In this document: one piece after another, positions 36,650 to 48,545 of the stretch
How the letters are laid out: each line of letters opens with the position of its first letter
Numbering within the stretch: the first letter of the stretch is position 1
Assembly: GCA_964017145.1 (NCBI GenBank)
Contig: OZ024851.1
Span: forward strand, 496,001 to 560,000
Origin: Agrocybe praecox
Lineage: Eukaryota; Basidiomycota; Agaricomycetes; Agaricales; Agrocybaceae
Direction of reading: 5' to 3'
Length of the DNA stretch: 64,000 nt
The notes under the pieces: model-generated
Seen by the model: only the letters and a program-made list of their open reading frames with translations
The model's database searches: none
Told to the model about the DNA's origin: nothing
Translations under genes and position numbers: made by a program

Positions 36650-37500
36650 ATGGGCGCCAGTAAATCAAAAATTCCGGACCCATCTCAAGGCGTCCGAACG
36701 ACTGCAAATTTGGAATCTCTCAAGGACAACGTCGTTCCAGGCATCCATGAGGTTCAACGTCAACAAAAGCTTTTTGATGTAAGTTGTTTATGCCATTAAA
36801 TCCATCGAGCAAGACGAGAATAATCTTCGCGTTATTCTCAAGTACATTCGGGTTTTGGAAGACCAAAACCAGTACAGGTCTCGCCAGCTGAGCAATGTAG
36901 GTCACCATGCTCATATATCTACGCTCAAGCGTTTAACGTTTAATCCTCACCAGGTCAACGCTGCTATCATCAAAATCTCCTGTACGATCTGTTCGCTCGC
37001 CATGGAATGTCCATCGCTGTAAGTACATGCGTATAAAGGCCGTTTCGGATACTTATTCAAATATTTACGTCATTTTTTATCCATTTAGCTTATCCTGCGG
37101 TCATACTTTCTGCGCCGAATGCATTCGACATCATTTCAAACGTCAGTTGGAACAGAAATTATCGCCATTTTTGTGGAACATAGCCGTTGATCCACTCTTC
37201 AAACCTTCCATTATATATGATTACATGGTTTCCATCGGTCAGAGTCCACAGAGCGCTTTCTCCTACAAATGTCCCACATGCTCGACAACCATCCATAAAC
37301 ACCCTACATTCAACCGAGCATTTGATACTTTGATAAATGATCTCATCTTCTCTATTCCTGACCACGATATGCAAGAGAACAGGCCATACCGCAAAGAGGC
37401 CATGCCTGATCGCGATCCCATCGTGTACTTCCGTGATATCTTCCTCGCTGAGGTTGACGAAGGTACATTTGACGAAGGTACACCACTACAGTATGCATAA
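36650..37500 (+). CDS. RING-finger protein, 230 aa (probable E3 ubiquitin ligase)
   Basis: Four exons in phase: 36650-36778, 36810-36896, 36954-37018 and 37089-37500. The N-terminal half is polar and probably coiled-coil (QDENNLRVILKYIRVLEDQN). The RING follows: CTICSLAMECPSL, then CGHTFCAECIRHH, then KCPTC. The zinc ligands C-x2-C, C-x-H, C-x2-C and C-x2-C are all present, but the loop between the sixth and seventh ligand is about 50 residues, much longer than in most RINGs. A Met-Gly start (MGASKSK) could be N-myristoylated. The acidic tail ends at TAA 37500. A second RING protein with the same layout is at 56844-57908. Substrate unknown. Confidence 0.85.
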
Positions 37501-38001
37501 GCGGTGCTTTATGGGCAAAATACTCATGCATGTACAGATTATATTTATATTTTTAATACTCAGAAACTGCTGTAATATTACGCCTATATGAGCCCATGGT
37601 CTGTATACATGGTCTTCGCAAGTCAAAATATATTATAGAGTCCGCTTATATGAGCTTGTATGCACTCATGAGTTGCTCATATGCATAAACCCTTATAATC
37701 GCAGACAAGCTCCCAACCGACGCGTGAGAACCGTGCGTGTGACGACAGTGACTCAAAGATTTCCTCGATTTACTGGTGTACGCGACTTACAAGTTACAGA
37801 TCGGTCAGCTTTGGGTGGTTCTAGCTTTGCCAAGTGCTCGACTCGCTGACTCGCTTACATGGATTCTAGAATGTGTAGAAGACGCTGATGGAAGAGCAGG
37901 CGATTAGTGCCACGTCGACTCGGGCCCACACCTCGTGTTAACTGGTCCATCCTGGCCGTCAAACATTGAACCTAACCAAACATTATATATTGCAAATTCT
38001 C
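37501..38001. other. intergenic; nothing recognised
   Basis: 3' flank of the RING gene and promoter of the next gene. Words TATATGAGC/CATATGC recur near 37570-37690 without clear repeat structure. Confidence 0.35.
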
Positions 38002-38966
38002 ATGGAACCATATCCACACCCATACCAGTAAGTTATGTGCTCCTCAGAGTAGCTTCGACCCTGATCGGATGTGTTCTAGTTTAAATAGCGACAACTGGCT
38101 CACCGAAATTTACAGACGTGAATCATGGGTGAGTTACCTTGAACTCACATGGTACAGATCCCCCCCTAAAACTCACCGCTTTGCGCATAGAGATTCTCAA
38201 TCAAAGCAAAGGAAGTATTACTCTGAGACTCCGCCCAACGGAGTTGAAGCTCGGTATAATGGCTTTCAACTTAACGCGTCCCTTGGGAATTAATCTCTTT
38301 GCTCAACAAATGACTGGTCCTGCGGCTTATCCTCGTGAGTGCTCACCTGAGCAGCTGAAAATGTGTTTTTTTAATTTATTCACTTCAAAGTTGAGGAAGC
38401 CCTCCGAGCTCATTGCTTGTTAGAAGATGCATTTGAACGTATGACCGACGCAATCATGACTCGTAGTCTCTGACATATCTTCTCATCTTTTAGTGGCCAA
38501 TCAAGCCTCCTACATTCCTGACCCTTCTGTCCCTCTGGACACGAAGGTTACAATTACGACCCTGGTTGAGACGGTGACCTCAGGTCCGGATGGATTTGCC
38601 AGTGCGGTCGATATCCAGCAGGAGGATTTAAATTTTCCTTGGGACCACTGTCCTGCCCTTCCCTATAGCGCAGCTTTTGGCATCCCACGCTTCAACCCAT
38701 ATGCAAGTCAGAAAGTGGAATCTCACATCGACAACGTCGACAACAGCACCGACAGCAGCGTCGACAGCAGCGCCGACAACAGCACATACCAACAACCAGT
38801 CGACAAACCGCCGATTAACGAGTCCACCTCTGCAGATTATGTTGACATCTACTATGATAGCGGTTACGAAAGCTGCTGGAGCGATTCAGACTCCTTCAGC
38901 GAGAATGATTCAGATTGGGACTCGGATCGAGAACTGGTTGTTATTACGACAAAAAATTTGGATTGA
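38002..38966 (+). CDS. unknown protein with acidic, Asp/Ser-rich C-terminus
   Basis: Not recognised. A multi-exon model is plausible: a short first exon from ATG 38002 (MEPYPHPY), an exon with NSDNWLTEIYR, an exon with LRPTELKLGIMAFNLTRPLG (about 38162-38331), a short exon EEALRAHCLLEDAFE and the last exon from about 38494 to TGA 38966. The splice after exon 2 is uncertain (GTGAAT at about 38117 keeps the frame, the stronger GTGAGT at 38129 does not). The C-terminal exon contains a DNSTDSSVDSSADNST tract coded by a GAC-AGC microsatellite, then a Tyr/Asp/Ser-rich acidic end. No membrane segment or known domain was seen. Confidence 0.5.
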
Positions 38967-39409
38967 CGAGATCATGTAAGTTTCCATCAAAATTACTCCG
39001 TATACAACCCCCAGCTAAATCATTTCTCATAGATAAACATTTGCTTCAATCATTCGATAGTCATTTAGCTTCAAGACCCCCTCCACTGCTGTGATATACT
39101 ACTTTCTATACCCGTTTTCAATCCGAAATCATTCTGGTTGTTCAACAGCGTGATCCAGTCCTTGGATTATTTTAGTTACCTTGCAGTGTCGTACATGTTA
39201 TCTGTTATCTGTTTTGTCACCTGTTTTGCTGTATCATTTATCAAATATAGTTATATGCCATCTGCAATAGAGAAATCATTCGCCATGAAATTAGTCTATA
39301 GAATTCAAGCACGCAAACAAAGCTTAGAAATGAACCGGGACCTGAAAAAAAAGTAGCACATTTTGCCATATATTAAGTGGGCAAAAGAGTAAAACTGATA
39401 ATCTACACT
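38967..39409. other. intergenic; one small hydrophobic open frame
   Basis: An open frame of 72 codons at 39138-39356 would encode a hydrophobic helix (YMLSVICFVTCFAVSFI) with a basic tail. There is no supporting evidence that it is a gene. Confidence 0.3.
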
Positions 39410-40685
39410 TTATAGACAATCTTCAGCTTTCCAAATGATGCACTGACCAGCAGACGCAGTCGCTATTATAAATTCAGTTTCACTTTCATCCTGATACCCC
39501 TACATGCATTGTCGGCAAAGGTAACAATGATTCCATAATTCACTCACAGCAATAGCCCTTACTTGAGCTGCTCCATCGCTCTGTTCCAGTACTTGAGTGA
39601 TCAGGCCGCTTTCTATGTCCAGGAGTTCTGATTTTCCATTACTGCCGAGAACACATGTAGTACCTCTGTGAATGGATTTCAGAGCAAAAACACGCATGGC
39701 TAAGGATGGCGACCACACTGCTCCGCTGGATAGATCATATACATCAAATAAATTCCGGGAGTCTACGGTAGCTAGTCGTGTACCACCGCTGTTCATTAAG
39801 ATCTCGGATTTTTGTCTGCAGGTAGTTAGAATAGCACGTTCATAAGCCTTTTGGATCAAAAATTAGAATCCGAAGAAAGAGTCTTACATGCTGTTACCCC
39901 AGCTTTTGATTGTACGGCCCACTGATGGTAATGCAATATCCCACACACTGAAAATTACGGTCGATTGAGAACCGAGAAATTTCATTAAGGGGGAGGGGGG
40001 GGACTTACACGGTATCATGGTTCATATAAGTAGCCAGAATTCGCCCCTCATTAGGGACCCATGCTACAGATGTGATGCACACAACCTGCTCGGGATGGCG
40101 AGGTATGTATGAATAGGTTAGGCTCCGACGAAATTTCCATTCTTTACGATCTGTTGGCGAGAAAAGTATTAGCAAATGGAAGAGGGATATTGATAATATA
40201 TACCCCTCATCCACAATTGAATTGAATCATGTGTGGTAATTGCAAGACATTGATGTGAGATTTCATACGATAAAGCATGATTACATGGCTTGTGAGCGTT
40301 GTCAGTCAAAGTGTCGACCATTTTCCTCTTTGTGACGGTCTGGAGAGATGGAGTCAATGTGTAGGTATACTCATATGACCCCTACGACACTCACTAAAGA
40401 AACCCCCCCTTCTTCATCACCGTTGTCGATAAGGTAGCATGCCATTGTATATCCGTTCTGTATACCGCACAAGAAAGCAGAGTCATCCATCCACAGTATA
40501 CAGGGACTGAGCCCCATCTCCGGTCCTAGAATGGGGTAATATCTTTCTCCAGTGGAGATATTCCAGACGTTGATGAAGCCGCCTTCTGTGATTGCCGCTA
40601 GGCGAGTGCCACACGAGTTGATTTCCATAGACAACACATTTTCGGTGAATGTGTATTTGGGCTTATAAATGAGGGCGCACGCCAT
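39410..40685 (-). CDS. WD40-repeat protein
   Basis: Beta-propeller protein of a type common in Agaricomycetes; partner unknown. The model runs from ATG 40685 (MACALIYKPKYTF) to TAA at 39410 with short introns. WD-like repeats seen: LSMEINSCGTRLAAITEGGF..VWNIST; LSYEISHQCLAITTHDS..LW; VCITSVAWVPNEGRILATYM..VWDI; EILMNSGGTRLATVDSRN..VYDL; and the last exon IIATASAGQCIIWKAED. The fold looks like a single propeller without other domains. No stop or frame break found. The end exon after the intron at about 39487-39545 (GYQDESETEF...) was inferred from phase and the WD ending. Confidence 0.75.
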
Positions 40686-41269
40686 GCTTGTTAAGATGCA
40701 AGTGATTGCGTTTACAATGCCTGGACACGAAGTAGAACGAGTCTTATGGGGTGTATGCGAAAACCCATAATAAAATGCCGCACAAGTTTGCAACCCCAGT
40801 CACAGGGTGTGACTGGGTCACCGCCACCTGCACTTTCTTTTCCAACTTGGGGCTTCATTAACATTGCCGTCGTTTGGTTTGCTTGCTACATCTCCAGCTA
40901 TGATCTTCCCAAATGCCACTCAAGCAGCAACTTACCAACGCCAGAGCAGCATCGAAAACTTTTCACACGTTCAACATAGTGAAAATCCAACACATCATGA
41001 TTCATCATCATCATACGCCTCGGATTCACATTCTCAGGACCGAGGTTCCATGACACAATTCGTAGTCATCTGGCGGCTGGGATTCGCCATCTGCTCCTAA
41101 AGCTTTTGGGAATTACATGCGTCGCGAGATGTCTATACCATGGACTTCTAAGGCCGTGATCGGATGGTTGTGGGACATAGATAGATACCATGGTCAACAA
41201 ATACGTGCCAAATTATGTTCTTAAAAGGCTGATGTGGGTTCCCTTTTATTAGGATATGCCCGTCCTATC
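40686..41269. other. intergenic; nothing recognised
   Basis: A plus-strand frame at 40864-41100 is Ser/His-rich and lacks family resemblance. The rest leads into the minisatellite. Confidence 0.3.
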
Positions 41270-41720
41270 GTGGTAATACACGTTAAAATATGTCTCTTAT
41301 GCTTCATCCATCGCTTTCTGCGCCGTGTTAATACACGTTAAAACAAATGCTTCATGCTTCATGCTTCACCCATTGCGGTCTGCCGTGTTAAAATACGTTA
41401 AAATATACGCTTCACGCCTCTTACTCCACCCATTGCGCTTTGCGCCATGTTCTGCGCCGTGCTCTGCGCCACGTTAATATGCTTCATGCCTCATGCTTTA
41501 CCCATCGCATTTTGCGCCGCGTTAATACATATGCTTTGTATCTCATGCTTCCACCTATCACGCCCCCTGTGCCGTTGTAAAGCACGTTAAAATATGTACC
41601 TCACGATTCATCTGTCATGTTGAGTGTCGTAGTAATACACAATAAAATTTATGCACAATATCGCAGGCTTCTTCCGTCATGGAGTCGTACTCTGCACTAT
41701 GGCAATACACGTTAACCATA
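41270..41720 (+). repeat. minisatellite, about seven diverged units of 60-75 bp
   Basis: Units contain TAATACACGTTAAAATATG, then a variable CTTCATGCTTCACCCATTGC block, then TCTGCGCCGTG. The AAxACACGTTAA word recurs at about 41275, 41328, 41391, 41582, 41632 and 41704. Not coding. Confidence 0.85.
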
Positions 41721-41930
41721 CACACCATGTTTTTGTGTCCAGGTGTCGCCCGTAGGGCAATTTAAGGAGAATCGATAGTTATGATTCTAGTTTATTGAGG
41801 ACGCCGGATTCCCGAATTTGAATTCGGCATCGAATTCGGCAACTTGACAAAGTGCCGCTTGAACGAACAATTGGGTCCTTCACTGTCCCTTGTTCTTCAA
41901 TATTCGCAATCTTGGCCCATCTTAATAACT

Positions 41931-43029
41931 ATGACCTCTCGCTATCAGACTCGCTCCAAAACTAGGAAAGATACCGTTTGCTCGGCTGATAGTGTGTCAG
42001 ACAAAACGAATAGCACCGAGTTACCAGTGGCATCCCACCCGTGGGCTGGGGACTGGAATCCATTTGGCGGTAATAGCATGTCCAAAGTAAGTTGATATGA
42101 AGCTTTATCACTATTTTCACGATAGCCACAGTCTGATACAATGCACGCAGAGCTTCCAGAAAACACCCAATCTAACCTTCCCGATACCCGAAGTAATCCA
42201 ACGTCCAAGCAAGGAAATGTTTGGCGAGGAGCCATGGGATCCGAGCAACAGGAGCTTCAATGAAGTTTCACCCAGCCAGGACGTGCATTGTGCTTCTCAT
42301 TTTAGCCTGCGGAATATATTTCTTGAATTAATACGAAGTCACAGGTAAGGATTTGACTACTCCACATCTTACACATGGCTCATATCTCGTGCATCGTCGT
42401 AAGGTTGCTGCCGTGGCTATGGTCGCATTCCTGCTTCTACGCCACTATATTCATCGCCTATTACTTTCTTTATGTCGCAGCTCAAGCATTTAGAGAAGAC
42501 CTCCATTGGAAAATTGCGATGGAGAAGATTGGTATGTTTTTGTCATGTCACATTTTTGATAACAATGTATGAGTTGAAAATATAGGTACTACACGGGAGG
42601 CGTCAATCTGCTCCAGGAGCTACGAGGAAAACAAATGTGCAGAAAATTTAATCCCTTTTATTGCGGATAAATGTGATACCTGGTATCTATGCATGAATTC
42701 GCACCCAGATTCAGTCAGCAAGATAAAAATTGCCGCTGGAGTCGCTGCAGAGGTGTTGGCTGAGCTGTTGGAGGGATTTGTGGGCCGTCTCAGCTACAAG
42801 ACCATAGTAAGATCATTAGACCTTTTATTTATTTATGGCTGCTCATACAATAACACAAGGCTCTTCTTTGCTTCGCAATTTTCTTTGCCAGCAGGTAGAA
42901 AATGTTAAATTCCTTCTATGTATCATATACATTAGCATACATTGTCTCGCCTGCGGTGGTAGAATATCGGAGATAAATACAGATCTCGGCTTCTCTAGAT
43001 GTGGGCAATCAAACCAGTGTTGCGAATGA
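41931..43029 (+). CDS. BRL1/BRR6-type nuclear-envelope protein, 277 aa
   Basis: Brl1/Brr6 proteins sit in the nuclear envelope with two membrane helices and help nuclear-pore assembly and membrane lipid balance. Five exons fit in phase: 41931-42086, 42151-42344, 42404-42531, 42586-42806 and 42895-43029. After a polar N-terminus (about 115 aa) comes a membrane helix (YATIFIAYYFLYVAAQAF). Then the luminal domain follows with four Cys in the family pattern (C..SYEENKC, ADKCDTWYLC) and the amphipathic AAGVAAEVLAELLEGFVG, then LSYKTI and a second helix (FLLCIIYISIHCLA). The C-terminal tail is short with Cys. The pattern and length are close to the family. It lies near a SUN-domain gene, another nuclear-envelope protein. 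Confidence 0.8.
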
Positions 43030-44574
43030 GGAATGTGTGAGAAATCAAAGCACATTGAAGGACGGCCCCCCCTGCTTGAGGCTTCGAGGAAACAGCTGTC
43101 CAGTTGTTGTATGTAACGCCTATGCTAGGTATACCACCCCTGTAGTAATTTATATACGAGGCGGCGGAGTCGATTATTTATCTCGGAAGTCCAATGTCAT
43201 ATCAGGAAAGGCCCAAATGGGCATAGTTCCTCGGTTAGATCCAAAGCACCCGGGCGCCGAGAGCGTATATTATATCTTGGCGCCCGGATCCATAAGACTC
43301 TATAGTCAAGCTGTAAGTATCATAGTACACAGAGAGCTTCATTGCTCCACGTAGTTTCTCTGGTTGCTATATAGTTTCCTTATAAACTTCAGGCAGCTAC
43401 AACAACCATAGCTTTCTGTGGCTTGTAATTTACTTGATATACATTTTTGGGGGTCAAATATGTTTTAGCAACGAAACAAATTTCATTATAAAACTATATC
43501 TACTATATGTTGTACAAAACAAAGTCAAAAATAATGGCCAAGGGGAAGACAATCCATGAAACTCATCGACCTCAGTCGGTGTTGTTCCTCACAATCCTCA
43601 CTACCTTCTCCTTTGCCATTCCTATTGTCCTTCCGAGTCACCGTTCCATTGCTCTTCGTTGGCCCATTGCTCTTCACTGCCTTCACCCACCATAACTCAC
43701 CATGCTCCCCATCCCTCACTGCCCTGACTCCTCACCGTATTGTGGCGGCTTCAGTGTTGACCCGTCCTTTGTCGTTCGTCATTGGGCCTGCGGTCAGTGG
43801 CATTCGTATTTCGTGCACGAAATGTACTCACAATTTTGTTCTGGATAAGCATATGAAAAGTGTTTCGAGTTCGAGCGACGATACTGCATCGAAAACATGT
43901 CTAAACAACGTGGAGAAGTTGGTATGGTCCCTTACTCCCTGCCAAAATCGACTTACTGACTCCTTTCTAGCGTTCTCGTGTAACGCGTTCTCGAGGGTCG
44001 TTTTTGAGAGGGTCGTATCTGCCTGGTAATCTTACAGGTGAGTTGCATTCCATCATGATCCATTGAAATTGCTTACTATCTGTACACTTCCACCTATTTG
44101 CAGCTGCACCCGTCTCTCGAAAACATGATTCCCGCCGACTATAGTAAGGCAGCAGGTTGGCGGCTTTGGTGTTGATTCCATCGTGTGTTGTTGACGCTGA
44201 CATCGGGCCCGTAGTTCTCAATTGGGACGTTATAGAGTCACTTCAAACTTCGCGTACCGTCCTTTTGTTGCCAATGTTGTTCAAACCAACAGCCGTAGAA
44301 GTAGGTTCAAACTCCGATTCAACACTTACACGCGATGCCGATATCCGGCTGCACGCGATTGCGCAATTGATCGCGTGACTTTGTTGGTCCTCATTAATCA
44401 TTTCCAATTCGGAAGTATCGTACGCTTTCTCTTCTGCAACTCCCACCACACCACACCGTCAACACATCACTACGTCAACGCGTGGCACCGCAACGTCGAT
44501 GCATAGTAAGTCATCCCTCCTTCAGTTGTTATATATAGATGTTGACTGACATGGCCTGGCTCTTGTAATGATGT
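43030..44574. other. no supportable gene
   Basis: Open frames at 43001-43354 (plus) and 43556-44029 (plus) have mixed composition and no family motifs. 44150-44510 (AALVLIPSCVVDADIGPVVL in one frame) may be part of the decayed purine-permease locus or of another relic; I could not assign it. Confidence 0.35.
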
Positions 44575-45345
44575 TTCGTAGGCTGAAATCCGTGCTAGAT
44601 TGACAACATGGGTGCGTCGGTTGTATGCAGAGAACAGAAGACGAAAAGCTTACGGCATAAAAATACCTAGGCAGCTATGGCATATATCGTGCGTCCTTCT
44701 GCCCTTCCACTGCTTTTCGGCGTCTTATCTATTGCGCGAACAGATTTCTGTGAACACTTCCATTCCTTCAGATTCGGGAGGAGCTTGTGTTTGTTCCGAG
44801 ACGGAAAATTGCGGTTTGAATGAAGAATAATGCTCTGCGTAGCTGGCGTTCGACAGGACCTTATCACTTCTACAGCTACAATTTCTGCACTGTCGTCGTT
44901 CGCCATGGGTCATTTTGCTAACTTGCCGGTTGCGCTTGCTCCTGGTCTGGGTCTCAACAAGAACTGGAACGTTACTTATGGTGAAGCTCTTGCGTCGGTT
45001 TTCTTGGAGGGGTGAGTCCGGTTTGCTTTGTTGAGAAGGATGGCTCATATTATTTATTTATTTTTGGCTGCTGTACCGCTCACTTTCAGATGGGTTCTCA
45101 ATCATTGGTGTTCGACAATGGATACTTTGTATCATGCCACAATCGCTTGTCCTTGCTGTCGGTACTGGTGTTGGTCTTTTCATCGCGCGAGTATTCCTGG
45201 ACGTTCAGTCTCTATATCTCATTGGTTTTTACTCCTATCCAGATTCATTGGTCTTCGTAAGTATTCACTTTCTATGTTCAGTTCTATTCGACGCATCAAC
45301 AATCATTAGCTGGTTGTCATCGGCTTACGTCGCCTGCGCATAGTA
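44575..45345 (+). pseudogene. AzgA-type purine permease fragment, broken
   Basis: AzgA-family proteins carry adenine, guanine and hypoxanthine with protons across the plasma membrane and normally have about 580 residues and 12-14 helices. Seen: AEIRARLTTW (first-helix start), an insertion, then ISVNTSIPSDSGGACVC, a one-base frame break at about 44829 (GAATAATG), VAGVRQDLITSTATISALSS..GHFANLPVALAPGLGLN, a gap, YGEALASVFLEG with a donor, and in another exon SIIGVRQWILCIMPQSLVLA followed by VGTGVGLFIA. The family's order is kept, but several helices are missing and everything after helix 4 is absent. A clear relic. Confidence 0.8.
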
Positions 45346-45502
45346 TTTTAGTGTACATATCGTGTTATTTATACTTGAATGCATGTTTTTAAAATCATCA
45401 GGTTTAATGCACCGTAATTATTAGCTGCACTGAGCATATGAGTGACTATCCAAAGCTACATTGTGGTATATATTTGGTGTTTACACAACTATACATTATT
45501 GA

Positions 45503-46607
45503 CTATCTGTGCTGAGCCCGAATTTCCCCAAAAACACCCACCCAATATAGGCAGGTTGTAGGTGCTCCATAATTGCTCTCGACTCTGATGATTACGGTTT
45601 GACTGAACACTTTGGGAATCAAGTTTGAAGTATTGAAAAATTGTTTGGTCGTGGGGTTGGTGGATGAGGGGTTGTACTTGAATTGAGCGATACGAACAAA
45701 TGTTGCATGTGACTTTGTTTGCCTTCCTGGATGACGTCTAACTACAAAGTCTGTTGGATGTAGGGCTGCTATTTGATCGACCTCCATGTTACGGAGGTCA
45801 GACCCCTCAACAAGGACCCATACAGATAGGTCTTGAGGCGTCTTCTCGTGTGCAGATTGGCTGAGTAGGGAAGGATCGGGGTAGTCCAATCCTATCTCGG
45901 TGATGGATACGGATGCGCTCAAGTTAAAGGCTAGCTGACCAACAGACCCGGAGAGCTCCCAGCAGTCGCCTTCCTCAGTTCCTTCCTCCAGGGCAATATT
46001 TGGGGAGTTGATTCGCAAATTTTCTAGCTCACACGAGAGCAACACAAACGGCCAACGTATGCAGGGCTTCCCTCCATGAGTAATTGATGTATATTCCCGT
46101 AGAATGGTAGCTCCTCCTCTATGCGCGGCGAAATTTCGGCGGGGAGTAAGCGCTGGACTTGAAAAAGATACAGCTATCGAAGAAGCTGGTCCCGATGGCG
46201 CGAGAGCAATAAGATCACAACCGTATTGAAGATACCCGGTTGGATCATGTTGACAAATAATTTGTGCGATGTAGCGGAGGGGTGGACTTATTTGATAGCT
46301 TGACACTACCTCCATGCCAGCAGAAGATAGAAGAACGAAGATGATCGTCGAGTGAATGAATAATTGCACCTTCTCGAAATTAAGGAAATAACGCAAAAAT
46401 TAGATGATGTGTACATACCTTGGAGTTCCAGACAAGCTTGAGAAACTTTGCCGAAGGTGAGGCATCTGCCAAAGATTCCTGTGGCACATTCGCAGCTGCG
46501 TGGGTTACTCGTGAACTCCTCGACGACCAAGGGGGAGATCCCACATATCGGGAACTGGGCAAAATAAATTTGCGATTATCAAATGGGTCTTTCTCTTTGA
46601 GGACCAT
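45503..46607 (-). CDS. SUN-domain protein, 352 aa
   Basis: SUN proteins span the inner nuclear membrane and pair with KASH proteins to link nucleus and cytoskeleton. Two exons: 46607-46419 and 46372-45503, in phase. The N-terminus is basic and would face the nucleoplasm. One membrane helix follows (FIHSTIIFVLLSSAGMEVV). Then a spacer, and a SUN domain from about residue 200: CWELSGSVGQLAFNLS, ITEIGLDYPDP, PQDLSVWVLVEG, VRIAQFKYNP, and the end VIIRVESNYGAPTTCLYWVG then VFGE. These match the usual SUN blocks W.F.G..G...I.L, P....V.G, and ..S..G...TCLY.V.V.G. There is no long coiled coil, so it resembles short fungal SUN proteins. Intact. Confidence 0.88.
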
Positions 46608-46941
46608 GGAGTGTACGGGGATCTCTTTGTCGTATATATAGAAGCGAATGAACCAACAGAAGTGAGAAGGAATTTGGAAGGAACTTGTAATTGACTAGTA
46701 AGATTATATAAGTAATGGCGATCTACCCACGTGCTTGTAAGTAGGTAGGTAAATATCAGTATGAGCAGGAAAATATTTTAAAATACTCAACGCATATAAT
46801 TTATACAAGCTTTACGCCCCGCTTGGCGTTGGCCCCATACGATACATTTACTTGTATAAATCTTTATATTACAGTAAGTTACATTTGCTCTGCGTCGTAA
46901 GTCAATCAGCTATATACACTTTTTCTGCCTTCATACGCCTG
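46608..46941. other. intergenic; nothing recognised
   Basis: Promoter side of the SUN gene and 3' side of the next minus-strand gene; AT-rich. Confidence 0.35.
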
Positions 46942-47837
46942 TTATTTCTCCTGTTTTATTCTTTCCAATCTTGTCCTGTTTCTCTGTAATGACTCGACAA
47001 GAATCCACGAAGGTACTCTGTTCCTTCTGAAATGTGCGACATATTTTGAATCGTCTATGGCGTACTGGGTCTTGTTTGGTATAATCTCTAACCATTGCTT
47101 CGGTGTCCAGACCCATATTTGGTCCATATCGACACTACCGTTCACCCTATGAACATAAACGTCTCCTTCCTCTAAAGTTATCTCAACCGGGCACTCAGGA
47201 GGTACATCAATCTTCCCACCCCCCGAGGATAGATACCAATTAAATTTCTTTCCCTTGTAAACTTTCCCTGATCGCTTATTTGCATATATCAGTTTCGGAT
47301 TCTGCGAAAGGATAAATACAACCCTCTCGAGAATCAAGAACTATCGTAATAGCTTACAGTGAGGTCTTGATCCGGCATAGACGCTGAATCTATCGAGCTT
47401 GGGGTGGCACGTAAGGCATAGAAGAAGCCAATCGGACGATGGGATATACTCACAGGGCGACAAAAGAGTGATTAACGCTGGACAGGCTCACATTTCCGGA
47501 AATAATCTCGGGATGGTCTTTCCCACTGCAACAACTCGTCAGTTTCCCTGTAAAATATCTAATAAGAGACTTACCGAGGAGTTATATGTTTGAATAGAGG
47601 GAGTGTTAAGATAGAAGGGGGCGCTCTTGTAGACAGCTTTACAATCACGTCGTATGTAGTCGCATCATGAGTGTGGAATGTTGCAGCACGTTCAAACTCC
47701 ATGTCAGTTCCGCTCAACGTTGAATAACAGCCTAAGATTGCATGGATACCCATCTTATATCTTAGATTGGTCTTTTGTCTCTCCGGTGGTGTAACTTTGC
47801 TATTGTCAGTACATTGTGTATACGCCTCCGACTCCAC
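46942..47837 (-). CDS. unknown protein, about 265 aa
   Basis: Not recognised. Exon 1 is 47837-47575; further exons at about 47526-47453, 47412-47359 and 47342-46942 join in phase with good borders. The protein has a charged start (MESEAYTQC), a beta-rich middle (MEFERAATFHTHDATTYDVI, PEIISGNVSLSSVNHSFVAL) and a C-terminal exon with RSGKVYKGKKFNWYLSSGGG and DQIWVWTPKQWLEIIP, ending in a basic helix. No membrane segment. No frame break, so probably a living gene of lineage-specific type. Confidence 0.6.
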
Positions 47838-48545
47838 TAGCCTCTATAACACCATGATAACCAAATCATTGACAGTCTTCTTATCAATGTATATACGACA
47901 TACTGCCCGGCGTCAGGGTCAGGTTTATTGTACTTTGAACCGAAGATGCTACTACAACTTCTCTATCAATGTATATTACAAAATAATGCCCGACGTCAGG
48001 GCCAGGCTTGTTGTGTTTTAGACCGAAGGTGCTACTAGTCTCCAGAAAGAAAGGCGTTACTTACATCATTTTCGGATTAATCTAGCTATATGTGTGCAGC
48101 CGTCTACCTTCTATGTAATTTTGTGTTGTCGTTTTGACGGAGATGTCTCATTGATCAGTGATATTGATCATGACAACGCGGTACTGATCACGGCGATCGT
48201 GTGCATGGTAGATATGAGGGCTTAGATCCATGCCTCTGAGAAGAACATCAATATAAAACACAAATTTTTTCACAGCGCTGATCACTATTGTAAAGTACAA
48301 CTGACTACGTATACTAACTTGAATATAAAAAAAGACAATCGATTTCTACCGTGGCTTCGATACCATGCGAATGTTTGAATGTTTGGCCACCCGAATTAAA
48401 GCTTTCGCTTCTATTTAATCATCAGTTATCAATACAGAAGCCTGGAATACGTGTGAGAAGTGGGAAAAAGAAAAAGAGGACTATCAAATGGGCGGCGCTA
48501 AAAACTTGAAGCCGGATCGCCGGGTGAGAAGCTTATATAACTATG
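47838..48545. other. intergenic with a two-copy local repeat
   Basis: Holds the 80-bp direct repeat listed separately. From 48120 to 48200 the palindromic word TGATCA and close variants (TTGATCAGTGATATTGATCA, CTGATCAC) cluster. Otherwise nothing. Confidence 0.4.
47882..48041 (+). repeat. direct repeat, two units of about 80 bp
   Basis: Unit 1 starts ATCAATGTATATACGACATA and unit 2 ATCAATGTATATTACAAAAT; both continue with TGCCCG(G/A)CGTCAGGG.CAGG.TT.TTGT..TTT..ACCGAAG(A/G)TGCTACTA. Confidence 0.85.

Noticed and set aside
41270..41720. CRISPR-like array
   Set aside because: Units are diverged and contiguous without unique spacers, and the genome is eukaryotic; it is a minisatellite.
43001..43354. 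117-codon plus-strand frame overlapping the end of the BRL1-type gene
   Set aside because: It overlaps the last BRL1 exon out of frame; the BRL1 model ends in phase with a proper second helix, so this frame is probably chance.
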